NCBI GenBank assembly: GCA_015501595.1
Contig: JADNRX010000279.1
Location: 1 to 64,000, forward strand
Direction: 5' to 3'
Source: Hymenopellis radicata
Lineage: Eukaryota > Basidiomycota > Agaricomycetes > Agaricales > Physalacriaceae
Length of the DNA stretch: 64,000 bases
In this document: in pieces, positions 35,245 through 47,656 of the stretch
Position numbering within the stretch: the stretch's first letter is position 1
Layout: every line of letters begins with the position of its first letter
Notes under the pieces: model-generated
Database searches by the model: none
What the model was told of the DNA's origin: nothing
The model's input: only the letters and a program-made list of their open reading frames with translations
Made by a program: the position numbers and the translations under genes

Positions 35245-38200
35245 TGACGATGATAGATCGATGGATAGAGACTAGGGCGAGTTTTGTTGATCCCATTCCA
35301 CACGGCTGGGCGGATATAATCAATTCGGGCAAGCTTGTGTGTCCATCGATGTTCAAGTGTTCCGGTGTCACCGAGTTGTTCAAGCGAGATTACACACTTT
35401 ACGAGAACGACAGCTACGAGATAGAGCCTGCCAGTGAACAGCAATTAATCCAGTTTTGAGGAAAAGGAGAGCGCGCAGGGAGGGCGTGATTTGACGGATT
35501 AAGATTGGCTTCACCCTCGAGGAATCACTAAGATCTGCAGTAAAGAATATGGCCTCTGGGACGAATTTGTAGAACTGGAGAACGCAGGAGGCGGCAGAGA
35601 GGCCGTAGTTTCCGAATTAAGCAAGTCGGAATCTCGGCGATCGAAGCCAGTCCCGACAATTCCCGACCTTGTCCCGACCACCATGGCGGCGATGGCAGCA
35701 ATGCCACGACGCGTTCTGACAACGCGAATACTGCAGACGACGACTAGCACACTCGTGTTGTCCACAGCCTATGGACCATTTGACTGCCCCAGGTACGCGA
35801 CGACCAGTGTCGGCGGCACTGTCATCGGCTGACGAGCGTAGGTCGATGTAAACCGTAGGCGGTGGTAAACGGATAGCCACGACCTTGGCCAATGCTGGAC
35901 GTCTCCAGCGGCTTCGACGCCCTGCAAAGGAGTCTGCTCTGCTTCCCCCCCCTACGTGCCATATGAACGCGGTCACCCGCATACACTTCATTTTCGCCCA
36001 GAACGATTAGGAGAACTACCGATGCTCGCAAGCTTGGCGCTGTCCACGACTATTGAGAAACATTGAGCGCCTCAGCCTGAAATGCGCCATCGGCCGCGCC
36101 GCGACTTGCCTGCAGGATGGTTTCTGATGGCGGTAATGCTGGACATGTTCAGTATTTGACTTTGATGGTGCGTTTCTTCCCTACATCCGGCTTTTTGTCT
36201 TATTGACTCAAGGCAACAGTGTACTATCAGTCTCCTTTCACCCCATGTAATCCACTGCAAGTCGTGTATGCATCACTTCAGAATAGAGAGATGGCAATCG
36301 CGTTCGCATCTTGTAATCATTCCCTGCTCCACATATCTTCGTTCCAAGCAACTGTCAACGTTCATTCCGCCTACCTTTTACTTTTTTAAAGGACGACCTT
36401 ACAAAATGCATTGGGCGATTTCCAAATTGACGCCGTTGTGGCAAAGGCTGTGTCCGAAAGTCAAGCACCGACAGACGATAAATGCCTCAAAGCCTGTGGT
36501 ATATGGTCCTGACATCGTTGCTGTGTGGTAACCAGCAACACTGCTCACGAGTACGTCTTCTTCTCCCGCTCTGTCTTGCCATTCTCAATTCTTTTGACAG
36601 CTATCCTGTCGAGATGCCTGTGCAATGTGACAACGTATACTACGACAATGCGGCTTCCAAGTAGAGTTGCACACCTCCGAAGTTTCGCGCACAATACATC
36701 GCTTCTTAGAATTCCATAACACGACGTTCAAAGGTGTATTCGGGCCATCTACTGTTAACTCTTCCTTTCGAAAGCAGTTCGAAAGTATGCTGTTCAGTTT
36801 TCACGGTCCCAGTTGTCCGCCGAGTTATTGGAGAGGGAAAGTTGCCATTGGTATCGATTCGGCGCTTAATACTAGCTAACTATTCGTAAGTCTTCTGTCG
36901 CTCGATGCACATCATTACTGAACCGGGCAGTGCAGGCTCGAAGCCGTTTCTTGCACAGGCAGTGCTCTGTCTGCTATCATGTCCAAAACCACTTACAATG
37001 TTCATCGATGGTTCATATCGATCGCTTTTGCTCCACAACTGAAGCGTTTGCTGTCAACTTGCTCGCCTTCCCGTTCCTTGCGCCTTAAGCCCTGAAGCGA
37101 TGCCGCCTGCGTGCGTGCGTACGGTGTGCTGCAATGTCGTTGACATCTCATATGAGAACCGGCAGGCCTTGCTATCCATCATCAGAAACCTCACAGCTAT
37201 CTTTTAATAACGGGATTACGGCAGAGGTGCTAACCCTTCTCTCTTCGCTTTGCTATCGATAACAACATCGGCAACTTTGGAGAAAAGGATTGCCAGCTAC
37301 CGCTTCTGGAGTCGGTATCCGTTCGCCGTTGGCATTGATCTTGGACTAACCTGTTTTCGTTCAGGTATCTGGTCAGTTACTTTTCCCATCAGGTCAAGAT
37401 TTCAAGGATCTGACAATCCTTGTTTAGCGATTTGATCGTGCGACCACGTACTGCCGAATGTGGACCGAACAAGTTCTCTGTTCGAGTGCGCATATGAAAG
37501 AATCGTGGTGGATTCCGTAACTGGCAGCGGGCCATTAACAGCCCGCGCCTATCTCAGGTTTCTGGCGCTAATCTCGGGTTTGTGCGATCTTTCACGGCGG
37601 ATATACTCAGTTTCTGGGCGTACGGGCGAGCGTTAACGCATGTGTTATGTGATTCGAGTAGACGCCTCATTTGCGATCGATCAAGCAATACTGATGTTCG
37701 GATGCGACTGGGAGAATTAACAAGGTAAAGATTTCTCCACGGCCAACGATGTTATCACTTATTCTCTGTGGGACAGGGTTTCGACTTGTCGACCTGCATG
37801 TGGAGCATCAACTTTCTCTTGACCTCGATTTGGATATTTCCGCATGGGCTAAATCGAGGTCATGATGCGCGGATGAGATGCCCTGTTATTTTCGTTCCTT
37901 GACTTCAAGTGCAGGGCTGGGACGATTGCGGTGCGCTGGATTATGATGCCCTAATGCACCACATGCCCAGAAGCGCCCCCGGGTAGGTCAAGGAGCGCGC
38001 CTAGAAAGTGGCCACTCGCGTTCTCTTGAAGACGGTTGATCGAGGTCGGTTGTGTGTTCGCTTGCGGTGAGACCATCCAATTGATTTCGATAAACATTCG
38101 ACTCAGTGATTGGTTTCTTTCAGAGGCCGAGGTGACAGTGCATAGCGCTGCCAGGCACAACCGACGATGTCTTACCCATCCGAAGTGCGGGCAACCTGTG

Positions 38201-38280
38201 GCGGTCATGCCGTCGGCTTAAGGGGCTGCCATGAGAAGATATTTAATCCGTATTGGAGCGGTCGAGCACTGTTTGAGCCC
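35245..38280. other. Gene-poor 3-kb stretch
   Basis: Despite its length I find no continuous coding signal. Short frames on both strands (for example 35511-35991 minus, 36667-36879 plus) show no domain and do not splice together convincingly. It may contain decayed genes or an old repeat too degraded to see by eye. Confidence 0.35.
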
Positions 38281-39297
38281 ATGAACTTGACAAGACGTCC
38301 GATGTTGGGCAACATCTTCGCAGTGCTCCTGCTCTCTGTTACGGTTCTGGGTACGCCGAATCCCACGCGTTTGAATCCCCGAGAGCTTGACTTGTGGGAG
38401 CATCAGAAAAATGTACCCTCATCTGGGGAAATCGCCGCACGTACAATGACGAACGCGAAGCGACTGATGGCTGGCTTTCCGCTGAAAGCGCCCACCCGCC
38501 GCGGAGATCCTGGTGTGTATCTGGATTCCGCGTACCTTTAGTACCGCCACTGATGGGCTCTTCAGGTCCGATCTCATCAAACACCGCGTCGACATGGTGA
38601 ATATTCCGTTGGTTGCCGGTCAAACCGTGCACGTTCTTACCTCTGTCCATAGGCGCAGAGGGTATCTGAAGCTGGCGACGCTCGACGATGCGAACTATGG
38701 CTTTGTTGGGAAAGCGTTCAATGCTTTTGGCGAGTTTACTTTGGCCACACATGAGCACGACAGACTCCTTGTTCGGCTTGATATGAGCACTGCCATGTGG
38801 AGTCCCATCAGCATTGGCCTCGTGGTAAATATATGCCTTTGTGCGTGAACGTCGTGTTTGCTGAACACTGCCCCAGGATGGTCCAGAACCAAGCTTGCCG
38901 TTTATGGCGGGCATCGTCGGTTTTGCTAGTACATCTCAAGATCTTACATCGGATAGCCCCAAGTATGCCCTCATCAAGTCGCGTGAGGTGGATTCTTATG
39001 TGTTTTGCTAGTTACATCTATCTGGGAGTCAGCGGTGCGCGTACCACGCCATCCAACTCTGCTCAGGCGGGGATCACTTCGTTTTCTGATGTCACCGGCA
39101 TCAAGGAATCCTTCGAGACCGCCATCGTACGTGGAAAATTGCGCCACATCAGCTGGCCACGTGTTTAACCCTTGTGTTTGATGAAGTTCTCGCACGATCA
39201 CGACGGCCGTTTTGATATCATGTGGGTCAACGGTGACTCCTCCAAAATAAAAGCGTTCCTTGGCGTGGTTGATCAAGGTTTGGAATATTCGCGTTGA
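38281..39297 (+). CDS. Secreted protein of the fungal TNAxR family
   Basis: Six exons (38281-38512, 38542-38596, 38653-38824, 38877-38977, 39012-39126, 39187-39297) sum to 786 bases, 261 residues. It has a signal peptide (MNLTRRPMLGNIFAVLLLSV) and the motif MTNAKRLMAGFPLKAPTRRG that follows the leader in a large mushroom family. A beta-rich body comes next, with GYLKLA, LPFMAGIVGFAST, YIYLGVSG and ITSFSDVTGIKESFETAI, then a final FDIMWVNGDSSK strand that matches the usual W-N-x-D ending. The function of the family is unknown. The second intron (38597-38652) is the least certain. Confidence 0.7.
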
Positions 39298-40441
39298 TTC
39301 GACGTCGATGTTGATATACTTCGTACTGTAGACGGGTCTCCAATCATCGCGACAGGAAACAAGGAGATGTTTGAACATGAGTTCGGTCCGACACGCTGGA
39401 TGGTACGCCACGTCCTTCCTCGATTCCGATGCAGCGTTCTGATATTGACATCCAGAACCTTTCGTTCGTTCGCAAACCCTAGATGGAAGCTCAGAGAAAA
39501 AACCACACGTCACGATCATTAGACAGCCACCGCCTTGCGACATTTATGCATTACGACCTTGTTAAGTACTTTACGCTCTATGATGGACCCACGAACTATG
39601 ATCTTTACCGAATACGGAACAGTCGACCGCATGTGAACGTGAAGTTCTGGGGTAAGTTCGAATTTTAGCTGAAAGTGAATATCGGGGACTGGTTCTCTGA
39701 TGGCAGTGCTTACGACCATTCAATATCAATGTGCGCTGGCAGTGGCATGCGAGATTAATGCGCGATACTCATGTTCGCCGGGTGTCCGGTCCGATTGACC
39801 TGATGGAGACGATTATTCCAAAAAGAATTCCAGTCGCTCTGTTTCCCGCCACCAAAGTTGGACGAATACTCCGCCCAATTCAGCAAATTGTGGCTACCAA
39901 AATGTCAAGGGCACCCGGATCCCTGTTCTCTCATATCCGGAGTGCACGCTTTTCACATAGCTGTGCACACTTCTACAGCGCCTGTTTGCCTTCTGGTGAG
40001 CTTAAGCGCCGCACAGCAAAAGATAGCACACGCACTTTCCTTGGTTCCTGCTCTCCAGCTGGCAATTGGGAGGGCAAACTGCGAGGAAATCCTGCGGGGA
40101 CGCAAGGTTGGTGTGGGTTTTCATCGTTGTGAGTCGCGGAATTGACGTGGAATCCATTCGCAGCCCTCTTTTAACAGATCATGATATCACAGCATTCCGG
40201 GTGATTCCATCTGACAGCAGCGTGCTCACCTGGCAGCGGTCCCGGATTGAGTCAGGGAATCCATTTTGGGATGCCGGATTCCTTTGGAACGACCTGCCCG
40301 GATTCAGTCATTTGCACTGCATCACGACTCAACAGCTATTCGACTTATAACCTGGTCTCGTATCCTCTCATCTTGACATTACCTCCAATCCCCCCGGAAC
40401 TCGTCCCACCACCCGCTCTTCGTTCTTAATCACCGCTCAGC
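39298..40441. other. Intergenic stretch without supported genes
   Basis: Several frames of 60-190 codons occur on both strands, but none has a recognisable motif. The 189-codon minus frame at 38974-39543 overlaps the last two exons of the secreted-protein gene and looks like an antisense shadow. Confidence 0.35.
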
Positions 40442-41661
40442 ATGGAGATGATGTCCGTGGACGACTCGGGGTGCATAATCGGTATCAATATCGAAGATAC
40501 CGACGGCAGCGTGCTGGCGTCAAGCGCCACGACCTTTGACTCATTCTACGGCTCTCCCTCCTCTCCTTTCTCTCCTTCTGGTGTGTCTATATCTCACTCT
40601 TGCTTGCACTATATCTAATCCTTGACGATCTACAGAACTTTCCCCGTTCAATTCAAGCGCCACCTTCGACTACCCCCACACCCCCCTCAGCGATCAATAA
40701 CGCGTCGTTCATCAGACTCGGCATCCTCATTTCAAATGCCGCAGTTCCATCACTCGCCATCCATGCCGAGCACGCCCGATTTCTCTTCAAACGCCACCTT
40801 CCACAACCCCTCACCCCTCCGCGTCGACACGAACATGGAGCTCGCAAGTCCATTTCTCTCGCCGATGTCTACCTACAGCTCCGCCGCTTTCGGGTCCCCC
40901 CACGACGATGACTATCTCAGTCCGTACGCCAACCCGCAAAGCACCTTCAGCAACAGCACGTCATCTCTCGAATCGCTGTTGCTAACGCCGGAGGATGCGC
41001 AAACTCGTGGACGCTCCCTTGGACGCGACCAGGGACTATTAAGCCCCATCCACGCGCGCTCTCGGGACTCCAGTGTGTCCAGCATAACGCGATTAGCACC
41101 TCCCTTTGCCGAGGACTGCGACCCTGCGTCTCCCGCCCCCAGTTATATGTCCGACGCTTTCGACAGCGACTTCACCTCGATGATGCTCAACAGCCCCAGC
41201 GAGATGCCCAAGCCGTTGGAGCCGGGAGGGTGCCTTGACCCTCGCGTTGAACTCGCGGCCTCTGATAATGATGAGTCCAGTCCGGCGCCGGAGCGTACGA
41301 GCGGCCGGTTCCGCAAGAATGTCGCGTCCGAGGCAGTCAAGAAGGCGAGCGCGGACCGCAGGAAACACGCTGCGCCCCACAAGTGCGAGAAGTGTGGGCA
41401 GACGTTTACCGCCAAGCACAATTTGATTAGTGAGTTGCTTTTATCAAACTTTTTGGCGCGTCTCTAAAGCGCACCACAGACCACGGGAACTCCCATGCCG
41501 GACTCAAACCGTTCAAGTGCAAGTATTGTCCTGGAACTTTTGGGACCAGTGGGGTATTGGCCCGCCATGGTAAGAAGCGACACGATGACATGGAGTCGGA
41601 TGACGAGTCACCGAGGGCGAGGGTGAAACCGCGGCGTGTTAACAAGCGCGCCTCGTCATGA
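40442..41661 (+). CDS. C2H2 zinc-finger protein A, one-base frame break
   Basis: Exons 40442-40580, 40636-41429 and 41480-41661. The N-terminus is MEMMSVDDSGCIIGINIEDTDG. A long Ser/Pro-rich region leads to two C2H2 fingers split by the last intron: CEKCGQTFTAKHNLINHGNSH and CKYCPGTFGTSGVLARHGKKRH, then a basic tail (KPRRVNKRASS). The exon sum is one base short. The natural frame (SPFNSSATFDYPHTP) runs into a stop just after a six-C run at 40681-40686 while the next frame continues coherently. One extra C would give 371 residues. It is presumably a nuclear DNA-binding factor. Confidence 0.75.
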
Positions 41662-42678
41662 CCCACCCTCCTCGACTTTGCGCGCTGCCTGACGATTCGT
41701 TACGAACGTTAATTTCATTTTACGATGCTTCAATTCTCATTATTTCTAAAGCTTTTTAACTCTCGCTATCGATGCTCCTGGTTGTCATCGCTTTCTTTTC
41801 CGTGTATATATCCAGCATTTTTCGTTTTACCCATCATCGTCCAGCATTATAGCAATAGCTACTCCATGTATCCCAAGTCACCTCAGCTCTTTGTATTATC
41901 TATTATTTTCACAGCAATCTTAATCATGATGTGAACATGATCAGCACATGTCCTTTCGTTGTGAGTTTTCAGGTGCCTTGTCGCAGCTCCTTGTGCAGGT
42001 GCCTTGTCGTATCGCCTTGTGACATTGCGAGCTTCCATTTTATCAGGGCCCGTTCTCTCGTAAATCGAGCGCTTAGAGGAGTGATCCGGGAAGCTCTAAT
42101 CGCGCGCCTCTTTTTGGGGGAGCACTGCTCTCAGGTTCTGATGGTTCATCTCCTTCTGAAGTCCTATATCAATCTTCGAATTTTACGTATGTATTCAGAT
42201 AATTCAAGGAAGCTCCGGCTAAGCGATAGCGCCACACTGTAAACACGCGTCGAACACGTTGTGCGGGATAATGGTCTGCAGGCTCTAGACCCGAATACAA
42301 CCCGTATCTGGATCCGAGGCGTCGTTCCTGTTTGTTATTTGGATTGGGGCGCTGCTAGAACTGGAGACACCGAGGGCAGAAGTGGAGGCGGTGATTTCGA
42401 GTTCTCCGTTTTGCATCTGGGAGATCTCCCAGTCAAGTAGACGCGTAGGATGAGTCAAGACCCAGACTCCCACCATCTATGTAGTTGTCCAGCTCAGTCT
42501 GGGATCTGTGGCGTTTACCTCTATTACGGGCGCGTCGTCGTCGCGTCTTCCAGTTCAGTCACGTGCCAGGTAGTGTGAAATGTGAATTGGAATTTCATTA
42601 CCTAAAAATTGAAATTGGTTTCCTTCTTCCCTCCATCTTCTCCAATTTGACAGTTTTGAAAGTCTCTCACATTTCTCT
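41662..42678. other. Intergenic stretch
   Basis: AT-rich 3' flank of the C2H2 gene followed by about 600 bases without a supported gene. Nothing else is recognised. Confidence 0.45.
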
Positions 42679-44565
42679 ATGTTTGGAGGTGGTGCACCTA
42701 CCGCCGGTACTGGTGGCAACGGGCAACAACCAGCATTTGTCCAGTTCGCTCCAGGCGACCACGGCAGCTTACTGCTCGACGTCTTTTTTCAACGTAAGTC
42801 AACGGGAAAGACTTGTATTCTTGAGGAAAATAACATGGATATCGCATAGATCCAGATACGTACCAGAAACATGTTGGTCCTGATGGGCGCATCCGGTCAT
42901 GGGGCTTCTTCCCTGTATGTGCAGAGTTTGTTTGGTTCGTATGTTGTCGCTGAACCTTGTCATTTTTAGTATATAAAGCAGGGAGAAAAGGGGTACGGGC
43001 ATGAAGATATCGATTATAGGACCACGACTACCCGAAAGGTATATGTTCTTCGCCCCTATTCGCGACTGATGGCTGACTATCGCGCTGTAGATGCAATCCC
43101 AGATGACATACGGTCCATTGGGATCGTCATCTCTGGCTCGTCCTGAAGAACAATTCATGAAAGCACTTCTTGCGCGCAGAGTACGTCTTCCAAAATCGCG
43201 AAGATGGCCGTGCTTTTTGCAGCGGATTCTGACATGGATCAGAAACGTGAAATCAAGGCCGCCAATCTTGGAGATCTCACCAGACGCGATTATGTTCTCA
43301 AGATATATATGCCGTCTGTTCATCTGATTACTATCTGACACAGGTGCTAACATGTATTCAGGGAGATTTTGAAGGAGGACGGAGAGCCTCGTATTTGGAG
43401 AAGGTTTGTCGTATCGGGCGGAATGTCCTTCGATGTCTTTCAAGACAAAGTTCTGGCCCCTTTGATGGGATGGTATGTCTCCCGTTGATCCAAAATTCCT
43501 TCTCGGTGAATTCTTCCCAGGGTGCGCAATTTTCATGGCCATATTTTCACAGACTACCGCGATGGTACACTGTTTGGACCGAGGGTAAACCATCGCCTGC
43601 CAAAGTAAATAACAGCCACCTGATAGCCGTTACCAGAACTGCCAATCAGTGGATATGATGCATATCGATCTCGTATGTCGCCGGTCTTCGTACGCGTGCC
43701 CTTCCCTGAAAATCCATCTCATCTAGTCAGGATACGCCTATCTAAATGAAGAGGAATACTGTATCGCCCACGTTTTATCGGAGGTCGGCAATATTATGAA
43801 ATACCAGTACGACCTCGGTGACCATTTTGATCACGACATCGAGGTTGGCGCGGCCAGTCGAAGATGGAATCTAGTACTGAACGCTTGATTACTTTTTAGG
43901 TCGAACATATCCTTCCTCTCGAAAGCAGTTCCGGGGCGATCAAGGTCCTTGCCGGATCAGGAATATGCCCCATGGAAAATGGAGGCGGAAACTCCAAGTG
44001 GTCCAGGACGCTCGAGACGATGAAGAGTGGCTCTACCAAGGAGAAACGGGACCAGCTCAAAGAGATCTACCGTGAGCTCAACTACACGCAGCGCCAATGG
44101 AATCTGCGACCTCAGTTTGACCCGGACTACTTTGACGTCGCGGAAACCCAGAACGCTATCATGACAGCCTTGGGCACCAAAGGATCGTATCCTGCGGGTG
44201 CCAGAGTTTTCAAGATTCCTATGTCTCTCGAAGGCTTCTCAGTCGACCCGCAGATGAGGGGGATCAGGCGAAAGACTACGAGCGAGATTACCGCGCCTGT
44301 GGACTCGGAGTCTTGGGGTTATTTTGAGGAGCTCAAGAAGGACGGGAAGGATAGGAATTCGGCATGCGCCGCGTGTGGGAGCCCCCACGATTTGAAGCAA
44401 TGTGCGGGATGTAAACAGAGGTTTTATTGTTCGGCTGCGTGTCAGAAGGTGGGTCTTTGCTCTCCTACGAACCTGCTTGAGAGTTGACGCATTTCCTAGG
44501 GTCATTGGAAGTCAACGCACAAGCAAGAGTGCGAAGACTTGCAGAAGCAGAAACGATCTACTTAA
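42679..44565 (+). CDS. pRiA4b ORF-3-like domain protein with C-terminal MYND finger
   Basis: A multi-exon gene starts MFGGGAPTAGTGGNGQQPAF and ends KQKRST. After a Gly-rich N-terminus comes a plasmid pRiA4b ORF-3-like domain: LTRRDYVLKIYM, WRRFVVSGGMSFDVFQDKVL, FTDYRDGTLFGP, YLNEEEYCIAHVL and KYQYDLGDHFDHDIEVEHILP, then LAGSGICPMENGGG. The C-terminus is a complete MYND zinc finger (CAACGSPHDLKQCAGC...FYCSAACQKGHWKSTHKQEC) split by the last intron. The domain order is typical of an expanded mushroom family of unknown function. MYND fingers usually bind proline-rich peptides. I estimated introns near 42.8, 42.95, 43.05, 43.2, 43.33, 43.4, 43.5, 43.7, 43.87 and 44.5 kb without fixing all of them. 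Confidence 0.82.
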
Positions 44566-45144
44566 ATCATGTGTGGTGATAGTTCTCTAACATGCATTTT
44601 TCTTTGTTCCTACTTTGAGAGGCATTGTCAACCAGTTCAGGTTTAGAAACATTCCATCGGAGATGTTCTCGGCACTGCGGCTTGTTCGCACATGCCAGCG
44701 AATCGATGATCTTTGACCTTTCTCTTCCACCATCAATGACGCTTGCACACGTTCATCCTTTTCCAGACCTACGGGCAACAACATTACCCGCAGCGCACTG
44801 ATGACGTCTGTATTTCCAAACAGAACGCTTTCGTCAAGCCAATTGTTCGGTGCGTCTATAACTCATCTGGCTAGTACAGTTCAGAAACCTAATCTCGTCC
44901 CGGCCCCTCTATAGATTCAGATCTTCACAGCAATCGGGGGCATTCTTCGGTATCATGCCCGATATCTCACTTCATCCTCAACGCTCGCGCCTGCCTCGAG
45001 TTGTTCATGTGGTGCGTTCAGTCTATGTCTACTTGTCCTGAAGGCAGTGTGCTTTGATGCTGAGATAATTGTAAGGTTATCCTAGTCAAGACAGAATACG
45101 GTTGGCCTAGGCTTCACATCGCCTTTAGCTGCCCAAGAAGCACC
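44566..45144. other. Intergenic stretch
   Basis: No gene supported. It holds the 3' flank of the MYND gene and the promoter of the next C2H2 gene. Confidence 0.5.
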
Positions 45145-45150
45145 TATAAA
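45145..45150 (+). promoter_or_regulatory. TATA box of C2H2 gene B
   Basis: TATAAA lies 66 bases before the ATG at 45216, and a pyrimidine-rich stretch follows. Confidence 0.5.
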
Positions 45151-45215
45151 ACCCTCCTTCTCTCTTTCGTCGCGTCGGTTCCCTTCTCTATCGTCCTGTT
45201 TCTTCGACCATTACC

Positions 45216-46464
45216 ATGTATTCCAACTTTCGAACCACCGACACCTTCCTGTCCCCGCGTGGGCCCGAGGCTCCAGATTCCTCCGCGCAGGCTTCCTTTC
45301 CTTCAATCGATACACGCCCGACAAAGGCAGATACGCTACCTACGCGTGAAGACGAATTCTCTTACACCATCGAGCCTCCAACGAACACTACAGCATATGC
45401 CATCGGTGAACAAACGACAAGCTTGAGCTCTAACCGCCTGGCATATCTATCTCCGACGTGGGGCGGATTCGACACATGGAGGCAGAGTGTGTTTCTCGTT
45501 CGTTCTTGTCCTCAATTCCAGCGCTAACTCAAACATCGCGCAGACGACGGCTTCAGCGATTCCTCAACCAATACTAGCCCAGTATGGTCGTCGAGCGGGG
45601 AATGTGCGTCATTGGGGCATATCATGGTGTCCAACTTCATCTGATGCCACTTTAGCGTTTGAAGAACCCATAGATCCGTCCTCCGCCCAAGGCCTCCCGT
45701 ACAATATAGAATTTCCTTACCCTCAGCAACTCGCTGTGTTGTCGGATTATCAGCCTTTAACGTCATACGCATCACCACATGGATCCCCTGCTGAGCTACA
45801 TCGGCGCTTCCAAGAAATGTCCCTCCAGTTAACGGAGACCTCTACATCACCGACCTCCGCCGGCTCACAAGGATCGTTCTCCCCCTTCGACCTATGCAGT
45901 CCTGAAGTGCCATTATCAGGACCCTTCATCGGCAATGCGAATGAGCGTTATGATGTGGACAATGACCCATCCCTTTTCGACTTTGACTTCGATCCGTCGG
46001 CGACGCAGTTTGATTCGAGTCCTCCTGGGCTGGTTCAATATCAGAGTATTTTGTCTGATGTTGTGGCGTGTACCTCATTAATACCTCCGCAGGCGGATCC
46101 CCATCTGTTCCGGCGACCGAAATGCGATCTCCAGGAAACGCTGATCAGGTCCCCAATATGAATTCTCGGAGGCCACGTTCGAAGCGAGGACGCAATAAAG
46201 AGACCAGCCTACGAAGAAAGAAAAGGGCTACGCATATGTGTCCCGAATGCAATTCCACTTTCACGACTTCTGCGCGCATGAGAGGTTCGTTTCATTTTGA
46301 CGTTGGTTTGCCCTGGAATTAAGTTTGGTTTCGTAGATCATGTTAATAGCGAGCATCATGATCTTGACATCGTCTGTGATGTGTGTCCCAAGAAATTTCG
46401 GCATACAACCTCTCTCCACCGCCATAAACGCGCCAAACACCCTGAACCCACACCGAGTTCCTAG
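45216..46464 (+). CDS. C2H2 zinc-finger protein B
   Basis: Five exons (45216-45486, 45544-45603, 45656-46045, 46093-46284, 46337-46464) sum to 1,041 bases, 346 residues. A Ser/Thr/Pro-rich body carries DDGFSDSSTNTSPVW in the short second exon and an acidic DNDPSLFDFDFDPS patch that could be an activation region. The basic block RPRSKRGRNKETSLRRKKRAT precedes two C2H2 fingers (CPECNSTFTTSARMRDHVNSEH, CDVCPKKFRHTTSLHRHKRAKH) interrupted by the last intron. This exon layout (short second exon, intron inside finger 1) recurs in its neighbours, so it is a founding or sister copy of a local tandem family. Confidence 0.85.
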
Positions 46465-47656
46465 GCTTGATGGATTAGGACGCTCTGTGTTGATTTTTTA
46501 CTCATGATACCTGATGTAGCTATTGACCACTCTACTGTATTACTACTCCCGCAATCGCGATTGACAGTGACGTTATAATTCATTATTGTATTCCAAGTAC
46601 ATTTATCGGTTGGCTTATTGTTCTGTTCATGCGCGTACACTGTATAGAGAATGTTGAAGAACCGCAGGAGGTTACACGTGCACTTCCCGCCGGCATCTTG
46701 TGGCGATGCGAGAGACGACCCATGGCTGTGAAACATGTACGCAAAAAAGCTGCCAATCTACGGCGCAGCCGCCGTAGCTCTCTCAAACTTTTCTGTTGCA
46801 CTGGCAAGATTGAGTGCACTCGTGACGCGTGAAGATGTGGTATATTTGGACGAATCGTGAGACTCACAGCGTGACATGCCTGGAATAGACTCAATAAGGA
46901 ACTAATACTTACTCGGCGAGCGCTCGAGCGTTCAATCTCCCAGGTCCCTGTCATCCCCGTGCTTCTGAAGCTGATCTAGGAAACACAACTTATGCAGCGT
47001 GAAAATATGCGACAGAAACGTCACTATGGCCGTTCCCTCTGATCCTTCTCTCGTCTCTTCCACCACCAGCGATCTCGAAAGATTAGGCCTCGTGTTATGT
47101 CCTCGTTCGATATACAGTATGTTCTACTTCGATTATGGAAAACCCAACCCGTCAGGCCAATCCCTTCGCATCTACCTTCGCGCCGATCCATCTTCATGGT
47201 TTCAATGGGATCATACCATGGTTCGTCTCTCAAAGTCTAACAGGGGTCTCTTCTACTAAATCAGACCTTAGGCAGTGCTTGTCATCAGTGTTCCGTCGTC
47301 TTCAAGTCCGTATTGCAAGAAGAAGTCGTGTCGATCGCCGAATGGCCACATTCAAACGCCAGGGCGACCTGTCTAACGGGGCTGACGTCTCAAGCTAATG
47401 GTGTATTGTTGAGAGAGCGCCTACGGTATGCAGTGAGGCTATGTTGTTCTAAATTTGTGAGAGGGCTACTTCTTAAATGCCTATCCCCGAACTGGAGATG
47501 ATCTTGCGCAACTGAAGACACGCTTCTCGTCGCGGCAGCCTGTACCTCTACGGCTTGCCATTACTTACCCAACGAGGCCAGCACCGCCCCCCCTCCGTGG
47601 AACATTTAAATGGTCTGCACTATAACTGGCATCGTTTTCCCCCTTGCCCACGTTCC
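46465..47656. other. Stretch without a supported gene
   Basis: A plus frame at 46999-47259 (MAVPSDPSLVSSTTSDLERLG) and an overlapping one at 47135-47398 could be parts of a decayed gene, but I see no domain. Nothing else is recognised. Confidence 0.35.

Noticed and set aside
38974..39543. 189-codon minus-strand open frame
   Set aside because: It overlaps well-supported plus-strand exons of the secreted-protein gene and shows no domain.
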